64,000 nucleotides of DNA from the NCBI RefSeq assembly GCF_042427575.1, contig NZ_JBHMFD010000001.1:1-64000 (forward strand), written 5' to 3'. The translations under genes and the position numbers were made by a program. Below the pieces are notes generated by a model. It was not told where the DNA came from. It made no database searches and was given only the letters and a program-made list of their open reading frames with translations. Of the stretch, positions 14,735 through 21,835 are shown piece after piece (within the stretch, counting starts at the first letter, position 1; each line of letters begins with the position of its first letter). This DNA comes from Bergeyella porcorum. Lineage in GTDB: Bacteria; Bacteroidota; Bacteroidia; Flavobacteriales; Weeksellaceae.

Positions 14735-17005
14735 ATGAGCAACACAGAACAAGGGAAATGCCCTTTCCCACACGAAAATCTAACGCCTGAGCAAATAGAG
14801 GCGTATATGAGTCAAATGAATCATCAAGGGAAAAATACAGCAGCTGCCGGAAAATGTCCTGTAATGCACGGTGCTAATACCGAAGAAAATCAATCGGTGA
14901 TGAGCTGGTGGCCAAAATCGCTTAACCTAGACATCCTTTCGCAACACGACAAGAAAACCAACCCTTTTGGTGAGGAATTTAACTATGCTGAAGAATTTAA
15001 AAAATTAGATTTAGAAGCTGTAAAAACAGACCTTAAAAACCTAATGACCGATTCGCAAGAATGGTGGCCAGCGGACTGGGGAAGCTATGCAGGGCTAATG
15101 GTGCGTATGGCGTGGCACGCTGCAGGAACCTATCGTACTGCCGACGGAAGAGGTGGAAGCAACACAGGAAACCAGCGTTTTGCACCGCTTAACTCGTGGC
15201 CAGACAACGCCAATCTAGATAAAGCAAGAAGATTGCTTTGGCCTATCAAAAAGAAATACGGAAACAAAATCTCGTGGGCAGACCTAATGATACTAGCTGG
15301 AAATATGGCTTATGAATCGGTAGGTCTTAAAACCTTCGGCTTTGCAGGAGGTAGAGAAGATATTTGGCATCCTGAAAAAGATATCTACTGGGGGTCAGAA
15401 AAAGAATGGCTCGCAAAATCTGGTAGCCAAGGCTCTAGATATTCTGGCGAAAGAGATTTAGAAAATCCATTAGCTGCCGTAATGATGGGATTGATTTATG
15501 TAAATCCAGAAGGAGTAGATGGAAACCCAGACCCGCTGAAAACAGCACAAGATATGCGTACTACCTTTAAAAGAATGGCAATGAACGACGAAGAAACCGT
15601 TGCCCTTACTGCAGGTGGGCATACCATTGGGAAAGCACACGGAAACGGAGATGCTGCTACCCTAGGAGCAGAGCCAGAAGGTGCCAACCTAGAAAATCAA
15701 GGTTTTGGTTGGATGAATCCAAAAGGTGCAGGTATTAACACGGTAACATCAGGAATTGAAGGTGCGTGGACTACCAACCCTACAAGATTTGACAATGAAT
15801 TTTTCGATTTGCTATTTAAATACGAATGGGAATTAAAGAAAAGTCCTGCCGGAGCGTGGCAATGGGAACCGATTAACATAGACGAAGCCGATATGCCAGT
15901 TGATGCTCACAACCCAAGCATCAAACGCAATCCGATGATGACCGATGCAGATATGGCACTGAAAATAGACCCAGAATACAGAAAAATTTCGGAGAGATTC
16001 CACCAAGACCCAGAATATTTCAAAGAGGTATTCGCAAGAGCGTGGTTTAAACTAACCCATAGAGATTTAGGCCCAAAATCAAGATATCTAGGAGCAGATG
16101 TGCCTGCAGAAGATTTGATTTGGCAAGACCCAATTCCTGCTGCAAAATACACCCTTGCAAGCGACGATGTTCAAGTGTTGAAAAATAAAATCTTGAACAG
16201 TGGATTGAGCAGAGTAGAACTCATTAATACCGCTTGGGATAGTGCTAGAACATTCCGCGGTTCAGATTTTAGAGGTGGAGCCAATGGAGCCAGAATACGA
16301 TTAGAACCTCAAGTTAATTGGGAAGGAAACGAGCCACAGCGTCTTCAAAAAGTGTTGTCTGTTTTAGAACAAATACAAAAAGAATTCGGAAAAGAAGTAA
16401 GCATTGCAGACCTTATCGTACTTGCAGGAACAGCTGCCATAGAACAAGCGGCGAAAGACGGAGGAATCAATATAGAAGTGCCATTCTTAGCTGGGCGAGG
16501 CGATGCTACCCAAGAACAAACCGATGTAGAATCTTTTGAAGAACTTGAACCTTTACACGATGGTTTCAGAAACTGGCAAAAGAAAAACTATGTAGTAGCA
16601 CCAGAAGAAATGTTGCTAGACAAAGCCCAATTACTCGGACTTACAGCTCCTGAAATGACCGTGCTCATCGGAGGTATGCGTGTTTTAGGAACCAACTACG
16701 GAGGCAGCAAACACGGTGTGTTTACCCACAACGAAGGCGTGCTTACCAACGATTTCTTTGTCAACCTTACGGATATGAACTACAAATGGGAGCCTGTAGC
16801 AGAAAACCTCTACAACATTGTAGATAGAAAAACAGGAGCAACCAAATGGACGGCAACGCGTGTAGATTTGGTATTCGGAAGCAATTCTATCCTAAGAGCA
16901 TACGCAGAATTTTATGCCCAAGACGACAACAAAGAACGCTTTGTGAAAGACTTTGTAAAAGTTTGGACTAAAGTAATGAACGCTGATAGATTTGATGTAA
17001 AGTAA
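14735..17005 (+). CDS. katG: Catalase-peroxidase KatG
   Basis: 756 residues, two tandem peroxidase domains of which the first binds heme. It destroys hydrogen peroxide. The distal triad is Arg124-Trp127-His128 in VRMAWHAAGTYR, the proximal His is His296 in TAGGHTIGKAHG, and the Trp127-Tyr255-Met281 set needed for the catalase-specific crosslink is present. The N-terminus carries two GKCP motifs, common in KatG. A -7 element TAAATTTG lies at 14696-14703, 31 bp upstream of the start, without a clear TTG. Monocistronic, closed by a hairpin terminator. Confidence 0.98.
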   Translation: MSNTEQGKCPFPHENLTPEQIEAYMSQMNHQGKNTAAAGKCPVMHGANTEENQSVMSWWPKSLNLDILSQHDKKTNPFGEEFNYAEEFKKLDLEAVKTDLKNLMTDSQEWWPADWGSYAGLMVRMAWHAAGTYRTADGRGGSNTGNQRFAPLNSWPDNANLDKARRLLWPIKKKYGNKISWADLMILAGNMAYESVGLKTFGFAGGREDIWHPEKDIYWGSEKEWLAKSGSQGSRYSGERDLENPLAAVMMGLIYVNPEGVDGNPDPLKTAQDMRTTFKRMAMNDEETVALTAGGHTIGKAHGNGDAATLGAEPEGANLENQGFGWMNPKGAGINTVTSGIEGAWTTNPTRFDNEFFDLLFKYEWELKKSPAGAWQWEPINIDEADMPVDAHNPSIKRNPMMTDADMALKIDPEYRKISERFHQDPEYFKEVFARAWFKLTHRDLGPKSRYLGADVPAEDLIWQDPIPAAKYTLASDDVQVLKNKILNSGLSRVELINTAWDSARTFRGSDFRGGANGARIRLEPQVNWEGNEPQRLQKVLSVLEQIQKEFGKEVSIADLIVLAGTAAIEQAAKDGGINIEVPFLAGRGDATQEQTDVESFEELEPLHDGFRNWQKKNYVVAPEEMLLDKAQLLGLTAPEMTVLIGGMRVLGTNYGGSKHGVFTHNEGVLTNDFFVNLTDMNYKWEPVAENLYNIVDRKTGATKWTATRVDLVFGSNSILRAYAEFYAQDDNKERFVKDFVKVWTKVMNADRFDVK

Positions 17006-17033
17006 TGTTTTTTTCATAATTATTTATTTAAAA

Positions 17034-17064
17034 GGATGCAGTCATAGGGCTGTATCTTTTTTTT
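17034..17064 (+). terminator. katG terminator
   Basis: GATGCAG (17035-17041) and CTGTATC (17050-17056) form a 7-bp stem with one G-U pair and an 8-nt loop, followed by eight Ts. Confidence 0.8.
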
Positions 17065-17228
17065 ATGAAGAATTTGGATTTTTTTCTTGCTGAGAAAATG
17101 AAACCATTATCGGAAAAAACCCGAAGCCCGTTTCATCATTGCGGGAGTCATCGGGATAAATTAAGGTGGTATTTATATTTTGGTAAAATTTGAATAGGCT
17201 CTTAGTTATTAATCCTTATTTTTGCCTT

Positions 17229-19034
17229 GTGAATCCAGAGTTAGAACTTCAGCTGAAAACGCTTCCCAATGAGCCAGGGGTTTATCGTTATTACGATAAA
17301 AACCAGCAACTGCTCTATGTAGGAAAGGCTAAAAACCTTAAAAAAAGGGTGTTGTCTTATTTCAATAAAACCCTTTCGGGCTATCGTACCAAGATTATGG
17401 TGGGGAAGATTTATCGTTTAGAAACCACCATTGTCCCTAGTGAGTATGATGCTTTGCTATTAGAAAACAATCTGATAAAAGAGCATCAGCCGTTCTATAA
17501 TATTATGATGAAAGATGACAAATCTTACCCGTGGATTTGCATCAAAAATGAACATTTTCCAAGGATTTTTCTCACTCGGAATAAGATAAAAGATGGCTCG
17601 GAATATTTTGGGCCTTATGCCAAGGTGCGTCCTGCCAAGGTGTTGTTAGAAACCATCAAGCAGATTTATAAAATCAGAAGTTGTAGTTTAAATTTATCAC
17701 CAGAAAAAATAGAAGAAGGGAAATACAAGGTTTGCTTAGAATACCATATCAAGAACTGTAAAGGGGCTTGCGAACAGCTGGAAACAGAGGAAGAGTACGA
17801 TAAAAAAATAGAGGCTATACGCGGGGTTATCAAAGGCGATTTCCGTAAGGCAAAGCAGTTTTTGATGGATGAAATGATGCAGTATGCCAATCAGCTGGCG
17901 TTTGAAAAGGCACAGATGGTAAAAGAACGCTTGGAGCTATTGGAAGACTATCAGGCAAAGCATACGGTGGTGAATCCCAGTATAGATGATGTGGATGTGT
18001 TTGGTATGACAAGCGATGAGACGGCAGCGTATGTCAATTATTTCAAAATACAGAATGGAAACATCATCCAGAGTTATACTACCGAAATCAAAAAAATGCT
18101 GGAAGAAACAGATGAGGAGATTTTAGAAGAGGTTTTGATAGAAATTCGTAAAAAGTTTCGTTCAGAGTCCAAAGAGATACTTTTGCCTTTCCATCTCAAT
18201 TTTGAAATTCCTAATGTGAAATTAATTGTTCCGAAAGTAGGGGATAAAAAACGCATTGTAGAACTTTCGGAAAAAAATGCAAAGGAATACCGCTTGGAAA
18301 AAATTAAGCAAACCCAAATTATAGACCCAGAGCGGCACACCAATAGAGTGATGGCAGAAATGCAAAAGCTGCTGAGAATGCCCGTGGAGCCTCGCTATAT
18401 CGAGGGGTTTGATAATTCTAATATCCAAGGGACTAATCCTGTTTCTGCTTGTGTGGTTTTCAAAGACGGGAAACCTTCTAAGGCAGATTATAGAATTTTC
18501 CATCCCAAAACGGTGGAGGGGCCCAATGATTTTGCAACGATGGAGGAAGTGATTTACCGCCGATACAAACGCCTTTTGGAAGAAAATGAACCGCTGCCAC
18601 AGCTTATTTTGATAGATGGCGGGAAAGGGCAACTGTCTTCTGCGGTGAAAAGTTTGAAACTCTTGGAGCTTTATGGTAAAATTACCATCATTGGAATAGC
18701 AAAGCGTTTGGAAGAGATATTCTTTCCAGAGGATTCTATTCCGCTTTATTTGGATAAAAAATCGGAAACGCTGAAGGTACTCCAAAGGGTAAGAGATGAA
18801 GCTCACCGCTTTGGGGTAAAGCACCACCGCACCAGAAGGAAAAACGCTACCATCACTACCGAGTTGGAAGACATCCCAGGCGTGGGGGAGAAGTCTGTGG
18901 AGCTATTGCTATCCAAGTTTAAATCTGTAAAGCGGATCAAGGAAGCTTCACAGGAAACCTTAGAAGAGGTTTTGGGTAAATCCAAAGGCGGTATAGTCTG
19001 GCGTTATTTCCACGATGAGAATTTTGATAAATAA
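17229..19034 (+). CDS. uvrC: UvrABC excinuclease subunit C
   Basis: 601 residues from a GTG at 17229. It makes the 3' and 5' incisions in nucleotide excision repair. The GIY-YIG nuclease opens with PGVYRYYDKN and VGKAKNLKKRV; a UvrB-binding segment (FEKAQMVKERLELLE) sits near residue 220; the RNase H-like half has EGFDNSNIQGTNPVSACVVF and ILIDGGKGQLSSA; a C-terminal helix-hairpin-helix reads IPGVGEKSVELLL. I prefer this start because it gives the family start (M/V)NPELELQLKTLP, and a TATTTTTG -7 element at 17217-17224 would begin the message at about the GTG itself. A TTG at 17190 is in frame but lies upstream of that element. Confidence 0.93.
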   Translation: MNPELELQLKTLPNEPGVYRYYDKNQQLLYVGKAKNLKKRVLSYFNKTLSGYRTKIMVGKIYRLETTIVPSEYDALLLENNLIKEHQPFYNIMMKDDKSYPWICIKNEHFPRIFLTRNKIKDGSEYFGPYAKVRPAKVLLETIKQIYKIRSCSLNLSPEKIEEGKYKVCLEYHIKNCKGACEQLETEEEYDKKIEAIRGVIKGDFRKAKQFLMDEMMQYANQLAFEKAQMVKERLELLEDYQAKHTVVNPSIDDVDVFGMTSDETAAYVNYFKIQNGNIIQSYTTEIKKMLEETDEEILEEVLIEIRKKFRSESKEILLPFHLNFEIPNVKLIVPKVGDKKRIVELSEKNAKEYRLEKIKQTQIIDPERHTNRVMAEMQKLLRMPVEPRYIEGFDNSNIQGTNPVSACVVFKDGKPSKADYRIFHPKTVEGPNDFATMEEVIYRRYKRLLEENEPLPQLILIDGGKGQLSSAVKSLKLLELYGKITIIGIAKRLEEIFFPEDSIPLYLDKKSETLKVLQRVRDEAHRFGVKHHRTRRKNATITTELEDIPGVGEKSVELLLSKFKSVKRIKEASQETLEEVLGKSKGGIVWRYFHDENFDK

Positions 19035-19063
19035 AAAATCCCGAACACATTTCGGGATTTTAC
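19035..19063. terminator. Bidirectional terminator between uvrC and the T9SS-domain gene
   Basis: Perfect 11-bp stem AAAATCCCGAA (19035-19045) and TTCGGGATTTT (19051-19061) with a 5-nt loop. Flanking A and T runs let it serve both convergent genes. Confidence 0.85.
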
Positions 19064-19414
19064 TTATTGTTTGATAATCTGGGTTACTTTTTGCGTGTTA
19101 TCGCTAAGGATATATCGCATCAGATATTTTCCAGATTTTAGTTTATCCAATCGGATTTCTCCAGAGTTCATATTTACAGTATAGGTAGCAACTTCCACTC
19201 CCAAAATGGAATAAAAAGTAACCGATTTCACCTTTAGGGAAGCATCTTTTGCTTTTACAATGATAAAATCTTTAGCAGGATTAGGATAAGCCACCAAAAC
19301 GCCATCATCAGACTTCTGGGACATTGCCATCGGCTCTCTCAGCGACTGGGCTTGAAGAGTAGCTCCAGAAAAGAAAAGTCCGACAAAGAATATAAAGAAT
19401 AAAAGTTTTTTCAT
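19064..19414 (-). CDS. Small secreted protein consisting of a T9SS type A sorting domain
   Basis: 116 residues from the ATG at 19412-19414, where a clean signal peptide begins (MKKLLFFIFFVGLFF, cleavage near LQAQ). An upstream in-frame ATG adds 21 non-signal residues and is unlikely. After about 25 polar residues the whole rest is a type A C-terminal sorting domain: AYPNPAKDFIIVKA, a Gly-containing middle strand and a terminal GKYLMRYI-KVTQIIKQ. The domain normally directs cargo through the type IX system to the cell surface, but here there is hardly any cargo. It could be a surface-anchored peptide, a decoy, or the remnant of a longer protein. Its presence implies the organism has T9SS. Confidence 0.85.
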   Translation of the reverse strand: MKKLLFFIFFVGLFFSGATLQAQSLREPMAMSQKSDDGVLVAYPNPAKDFIIVKAKDASLKVKSVTFYSILGVEVATYTVNMNSGEIRLDKLKSGKYLMRYILSDNTQKVTQIIKQ

Positions 19415-19548
19415 AAGCCAAAATATATTTCTATACTGAGATTCAACAAATATATGATAAATTAAAGTAAAGCGCAATACTTTTTTATCACTAAATTTGT
19501 ACCAAATATAATACCAATTAATATTAACTCTAAATAATACTCAATAAA

Positions 19549-20541
19549 ATGATAATATATTCTAGAAATAGGAGGCTGAGAACCAACGCTTCTATTCGCG
19601 GGTTGGTGCAGGAAACAGTACTGACAACCAACGACTTTGTAATGCCAATGTTTATAATGGAAGGCGAAAATCAGCAGGAGCCTATTCCCTCTATGCCAGG
19701 TATTTATAGACGCACATTAGACTTAGCCGTGAAAGAATGCAAGGAGCTCTTTGCCTTGGGCATCAAATCCGTTAATATCTATATGAAGGTTTCGGAACAC
19801 CTGAAAGATAATACAGGGAAAGAAGCGTGGAATCCTAATGGATTGATGCAGAATGCCATCAGAGCCATTAAAGACGCCGTCCCAGAGATGGTTGTAATGC
19901 CAGATGTCGCCCTAGACCCTTACTCTATCTATGGGCACGATGGTATCATTACCAAAGGAAAAGTGGATAACGATGCCACCAACGATGCCCTAGTGAAAAT
20001 GGCGGTATCCCACGCCGAGGCAGGGGCAGATATCGTAGCACCCAGCGATATGATGGATGGTAGGGTAGCCGCCATTAGAACAGGATTGGAAGAGAGTGGG
20101 CATACCGATGTGGGGATTCTTTCCTACGCAGCCAAATATGCCAGCTCTTTCTATGGACCTTTCCGTAGTGCTTTGGATAGTGCACCGAAGGAAGATACGG
20201 AGATACCAAAGGATAAGAAGACCTATCAGATGGACTTTCATAACTCGAGGGAGGCAATAGATGAAGTGCTGAAAGATGTAGCTGAAGGGGCTGATATTAT
20301 AATGATAAAGCCCGGTATGCCGTATCTGGACATCGTGGCAAAGGTAAGGGCAAGCATAGACCTTCCTATTGCGGTGTACAATGTGAGCGGAGAGTATGCA
20401 ATGCTGAAAGCTGCCGCACAAAACGGCTGGCTGGATAACGATAAAGCCATTATAGAAAGCCTTACCTGCATTAAGAGGGCAGGGGCAGATATGATTTTCA
20501 CCTATGCAGCAAAAGAAGCAGCCATACTACTGAACGGATAA
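19549..20541 (+). CDS. hemB: Delta-aminolevulinic acid dehydratase (porphobilinogen synthase)
   Basis: 330 residues. It condenses two 5-aminolevulinates to porphobilinogen in heme synthesis. Family blocks are the N-terminal RNRRLRTNASIRGLVQET, the MPDVALDPYSIYGHDGI segment, YAAKYASSFYGPFRSALDSAP with the first Schiff-base Lys region, and IIMIKPGMPYLDIV with the second catalytic Lys. The metal-site segment lacks the Cys-rich zinc cluster (it reads DVALDPYSIYGHDG), which points to a Mg-type enzyme. A TAAATTTG element lies at 19492-19499. Terminator at 20625-20656. Confidence 0.96.
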   Translation: MIIYSRNRRLRTNASIRGLVQETVLTTNDFVMPMFIMEGENQQEPIPSMPGIYRRTLDLAVKECKELFALGIKSVNIYMKVSEHLKDNTGKEAWNPNGLMQNAIRAIKDAVPEMVVMPDVALDPYSIYGHDGIITKGKVDNDATNDALVKMAVSHAEAGADIVAPSDMMDGRVAAIRTGLEESGHTDVGILSYAAKYASSFYGPFRSALDSAPKEDTEIPKDKKTYQMDFHNSREAIDEVLKDVAEGADIIMIKPGMPYLDIVAKVRASIDLPIAVYNVSGEYAMLKAAAQNGWLDNDKAIIESLTCIKRAGADMIFTYAAKEAAILLNG

Positions 20542-20624
20542 TGAGGATTCGGTATAAAAGTACCTTTGTCTAAACAAAAAATTACTTTCATAGGTAATCC
20601 AAATCATTTTGAAAGTTAGAAAAG

Positions 20625-20656
20625 AAAATCTCTGTAATTACAGGGATTTTTTTGAA
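20625..20656 (+). terminator. hemB terminator
   Basis: 11-bp stem 20625-20635 with 20640-20650 (one G-U pair), AATT loop, then a T-run. It lies 84 bp after the hemB stop and just before the 22-bp tandem array. Confidence 0.8.
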
Positions 20657-20671
20657 TAGTGCTATCATAAA

Positions 20672-20933
20672 ATTTCTAGACCGACGGAGAAAAAATTCCA
20701 GACCGACGGAGAAAAATTTCCGCACCGACGGAAAAAAAATTTAAGACCTACGGAGAAAAATTTCAAGACCGATGGAAAAAAAATCCAAGACCGATGGAAA
20801 AAAACTTCTAGACCGACGGAGAAAAATTTCCACACCGACGGAAAAAAACTTCCAGACCGACGGAGAAAAATTTCCAGACCGATGGAGAAAAATTTCCATA
20901 CTGATAGAAATAAAAATATATCCCGATAGAGTT
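20672..20933. repeat. 22-bp tandem repeat, 12 units in exact register
   Basis: The core ACCGACGG (or a one- or two-base variant) starts at 20680, 20702, 20724, 20746, 20768, 20790, 20812, 20834, 20856 and 20878, with weaker copies at 20900 and 20922: exactly 22 bp each time. Consensus is ACCGACGGAGAAAAATTTCC plus two bases. Units alternate a GC core with an A/T tract. No spacers, so not CRISPR. A minus-strand frame is open across it, but 22 is not a multiple of 3 and the product is low-complexity, so I do not call a gene. Nothing else is seen in the 560-bp gap between hemB and the HU-like gene besides the terminator and the HU promoter. Confidence 0.95.
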
Positions 20934-21047
20934 TTTGTTTTATTTCCATTGAGCTAATATTTTACCTCGATTGGTTAATCTGTGTTTTCTTAATGAATAA
21001 ATATTTTGCTATTATCTATGAAAATTTGTAAAAATATAGAAATAAAT

Positions 21048-21078
21048 TTGGTTTGTATGGAAAGTTTTGTTACTTTTG
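21048..21078 (+). promoter_or_regulatory. Promoter of the HU-like gene
   Basis: TTG at 21048-21050 and TACTTTTG at 21071-21078, spaced 20 nt; fits the Bacteroidetes promoter. The start codon is 23 bp further on. Confidence 0.7.
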
Positions 21079-21101
21079 GAGGGAATTAAATTTTCTTTAC
21101 T

Positions 21102-21479
21102 ATGAAATATAGATTAGTACAGAAGGGAAACCCTGGTAATCCCGAAGCAGAGAAGAAGTGGTATGCCAATCCAGTAAAAGCAGGTACTACCACGCAGAAA
21201 AATTTAGCCACTCAGATTTCTGGTCGCTCATCCCTTACGGCAGGTGATGTAAGCAATGTGATACAGAATCTTGTAGAGCTATTGCCGCAAGAGCTTATCA
21301 AGGGGAATAGCGTGCAGCTTGGTGATTTCGGTACCTTTCGCATTTCTTTCTCTAGCGATGGCGTAGAGAAGGAGAAAGATTTTACAGTAGATAAAATCAA
21401 AGGAGTGAAGGTGTTGTTTACCCCAAGTGCCGATTTCAAAAAGGTCTTGGCAGGTATGAAATACGAGAGGGAAAAGTAA
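21102..21479 (+). CDS. HU-like DNA-binding protein (TIGR01201 type)
   Basis: 125 residues. This branch of the HU/IHF superfamily, frequent in Bacteroidetes, has an N-terminal extension (KYRLVQKGNPGNPEAEKKWYA) before the HU fold. The dimer helices contain LATQISGRSSLTAGDVSNVIQNLVELLP, and the beta-arm region GNSVQLGDFGTFRISF is canonical. It should bend or coat DNA in the nucleoid, or act on mobile DNA; the target is unknown. It has its own promoter and terminator, so it is a single-gene unit. Placement just after the 22-bp periodic array is suggestive but unproven. Confidence 0.9.
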   Translation: MKYRLVQKGNPGNPEAEKKWYANPVKAGTTTQKNLATQISGRSSLTAGDVSNVIQNLVELLPQELIKGNSVQLGDFGTFRISFSSDGVEKEKDFTVDKIKGVKVLFTPSADFKKVLAGMKYEREK

Positions 21480-21504
21480 TCCCATTGTATTTTTATAGGG
21501 ATTG

Positions 21505-21542
21505 AGGTTCAGGCTATTAGTAGTCTGAACCTGTTTTTTTTT
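21505..21542 (+). terminator. Terminator after the HU-like gene
   Basis: 12-bp stem AGGTTCAGGCTA (21505-21516) and TAGTCTGAACCT (21521-21532), one G-U pair, TTAG loop, followed by a run of nine Ts. Confidence 0.88.
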
Positions 21543-21563
21543 AGGAAAAAATAAAATTTTTTC

Positions 21564-21593
21564 TTGCGTAGTTCATTTACTTCCGTAACTTTG
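21564..21593 (+). promoter_or_regulatory. Promoter of the SAM riboswitch / TonB receptor unit
   Basis: TTG at 21564-21566 and TAACTTTG at 21586-21593, spaced 19 nt. Transcription would begin near 21598, about 15 nt before the aptamer. Confidence 0.7.
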
Positions 21594-21613
21594 CACCCTG
21601 TTTTATATCGAAT

Positions 21614-21717
21614 AGCTTATTAAGAAAGGTGGAGGGACTTGACCCGCTGAAGCCTTGGCAACCTGTCTGAGAGGATAAGGTGCCAAATTCAACTCACACC
21701 GTGAGAGAGATAAGTAG
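21614..21717 (+). ncRNA. SAM-I (S-box) riboswitch
   Basis: The conserved core is easy to read: GAAAGGTGGAGGGACTTGAC, then CCGCTGAAGCCTTGGCAACC, then GGTGCCAAATTC. P1 closes between 21616-21621 and GATAAG at 21709-21714, and a CTCAC/GTGAG hairpin forms P4. The aptamer binds S-adenosylmethionine. The intrinsic terminator at 21755-21787 is the likely expression platform, turning off the downstream TonB receptor when SAM is plentiful. Confidence 0.93.
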
Positions 21718-21754
21718 GTAAAAGTAGATAATAAGAATTAAAATTTCTCATTTG

Positions 21755-21787
21755 ACCTTTCCGGCTTATCGGGAAGGTTTTTTCTTT
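21755..21787 (+). terminator. Riboswitch expression-platform terminator
   Basis: 9-bp stem ACCTTTCCG (21755-21763) and CGGGAAGGT (21770-21778) with one G-U pair, 6-nt loop, followed by TTTTTCTTTTCT. It lies 38 nt after the SAM aptamer and 49 bp before the start codon. Confidence 0.8.
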
Positions 21788-21835
21788 TCTATATAAGTGG
21801 AGATAGGTCTAATGCGAAAAAAAATTATAGATAAT

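Noticed and set aside
17100..17160. GC-rich nested inverted repeats before uvrC (CCCGAAGCCCG and CGGGAGTCATCGGG) as a riboswitch
   Set aside because: No match to a conserved aptamer core that I know; listed only as possible structure.
18222..18827. 201-codon minus-strand frame inside uvrC
   Set aside because: Antisense to conserved uvrC motifs, no recognisable domain, hydrophobic and aromatic bias typical of antisense frames.
20672..20933. 22-bp array as CRISPR
   Set aside because: Units are head to tail with no unique spacers and no cas gene is in the window.
20665..20949. Minus-strand open frame of 94 codons over the 22-bp array
   Set aside because: The product is low-complexity and changes frame with each repeat; 22 is not a multiple of 3, and the open frame follows from repeat composition.
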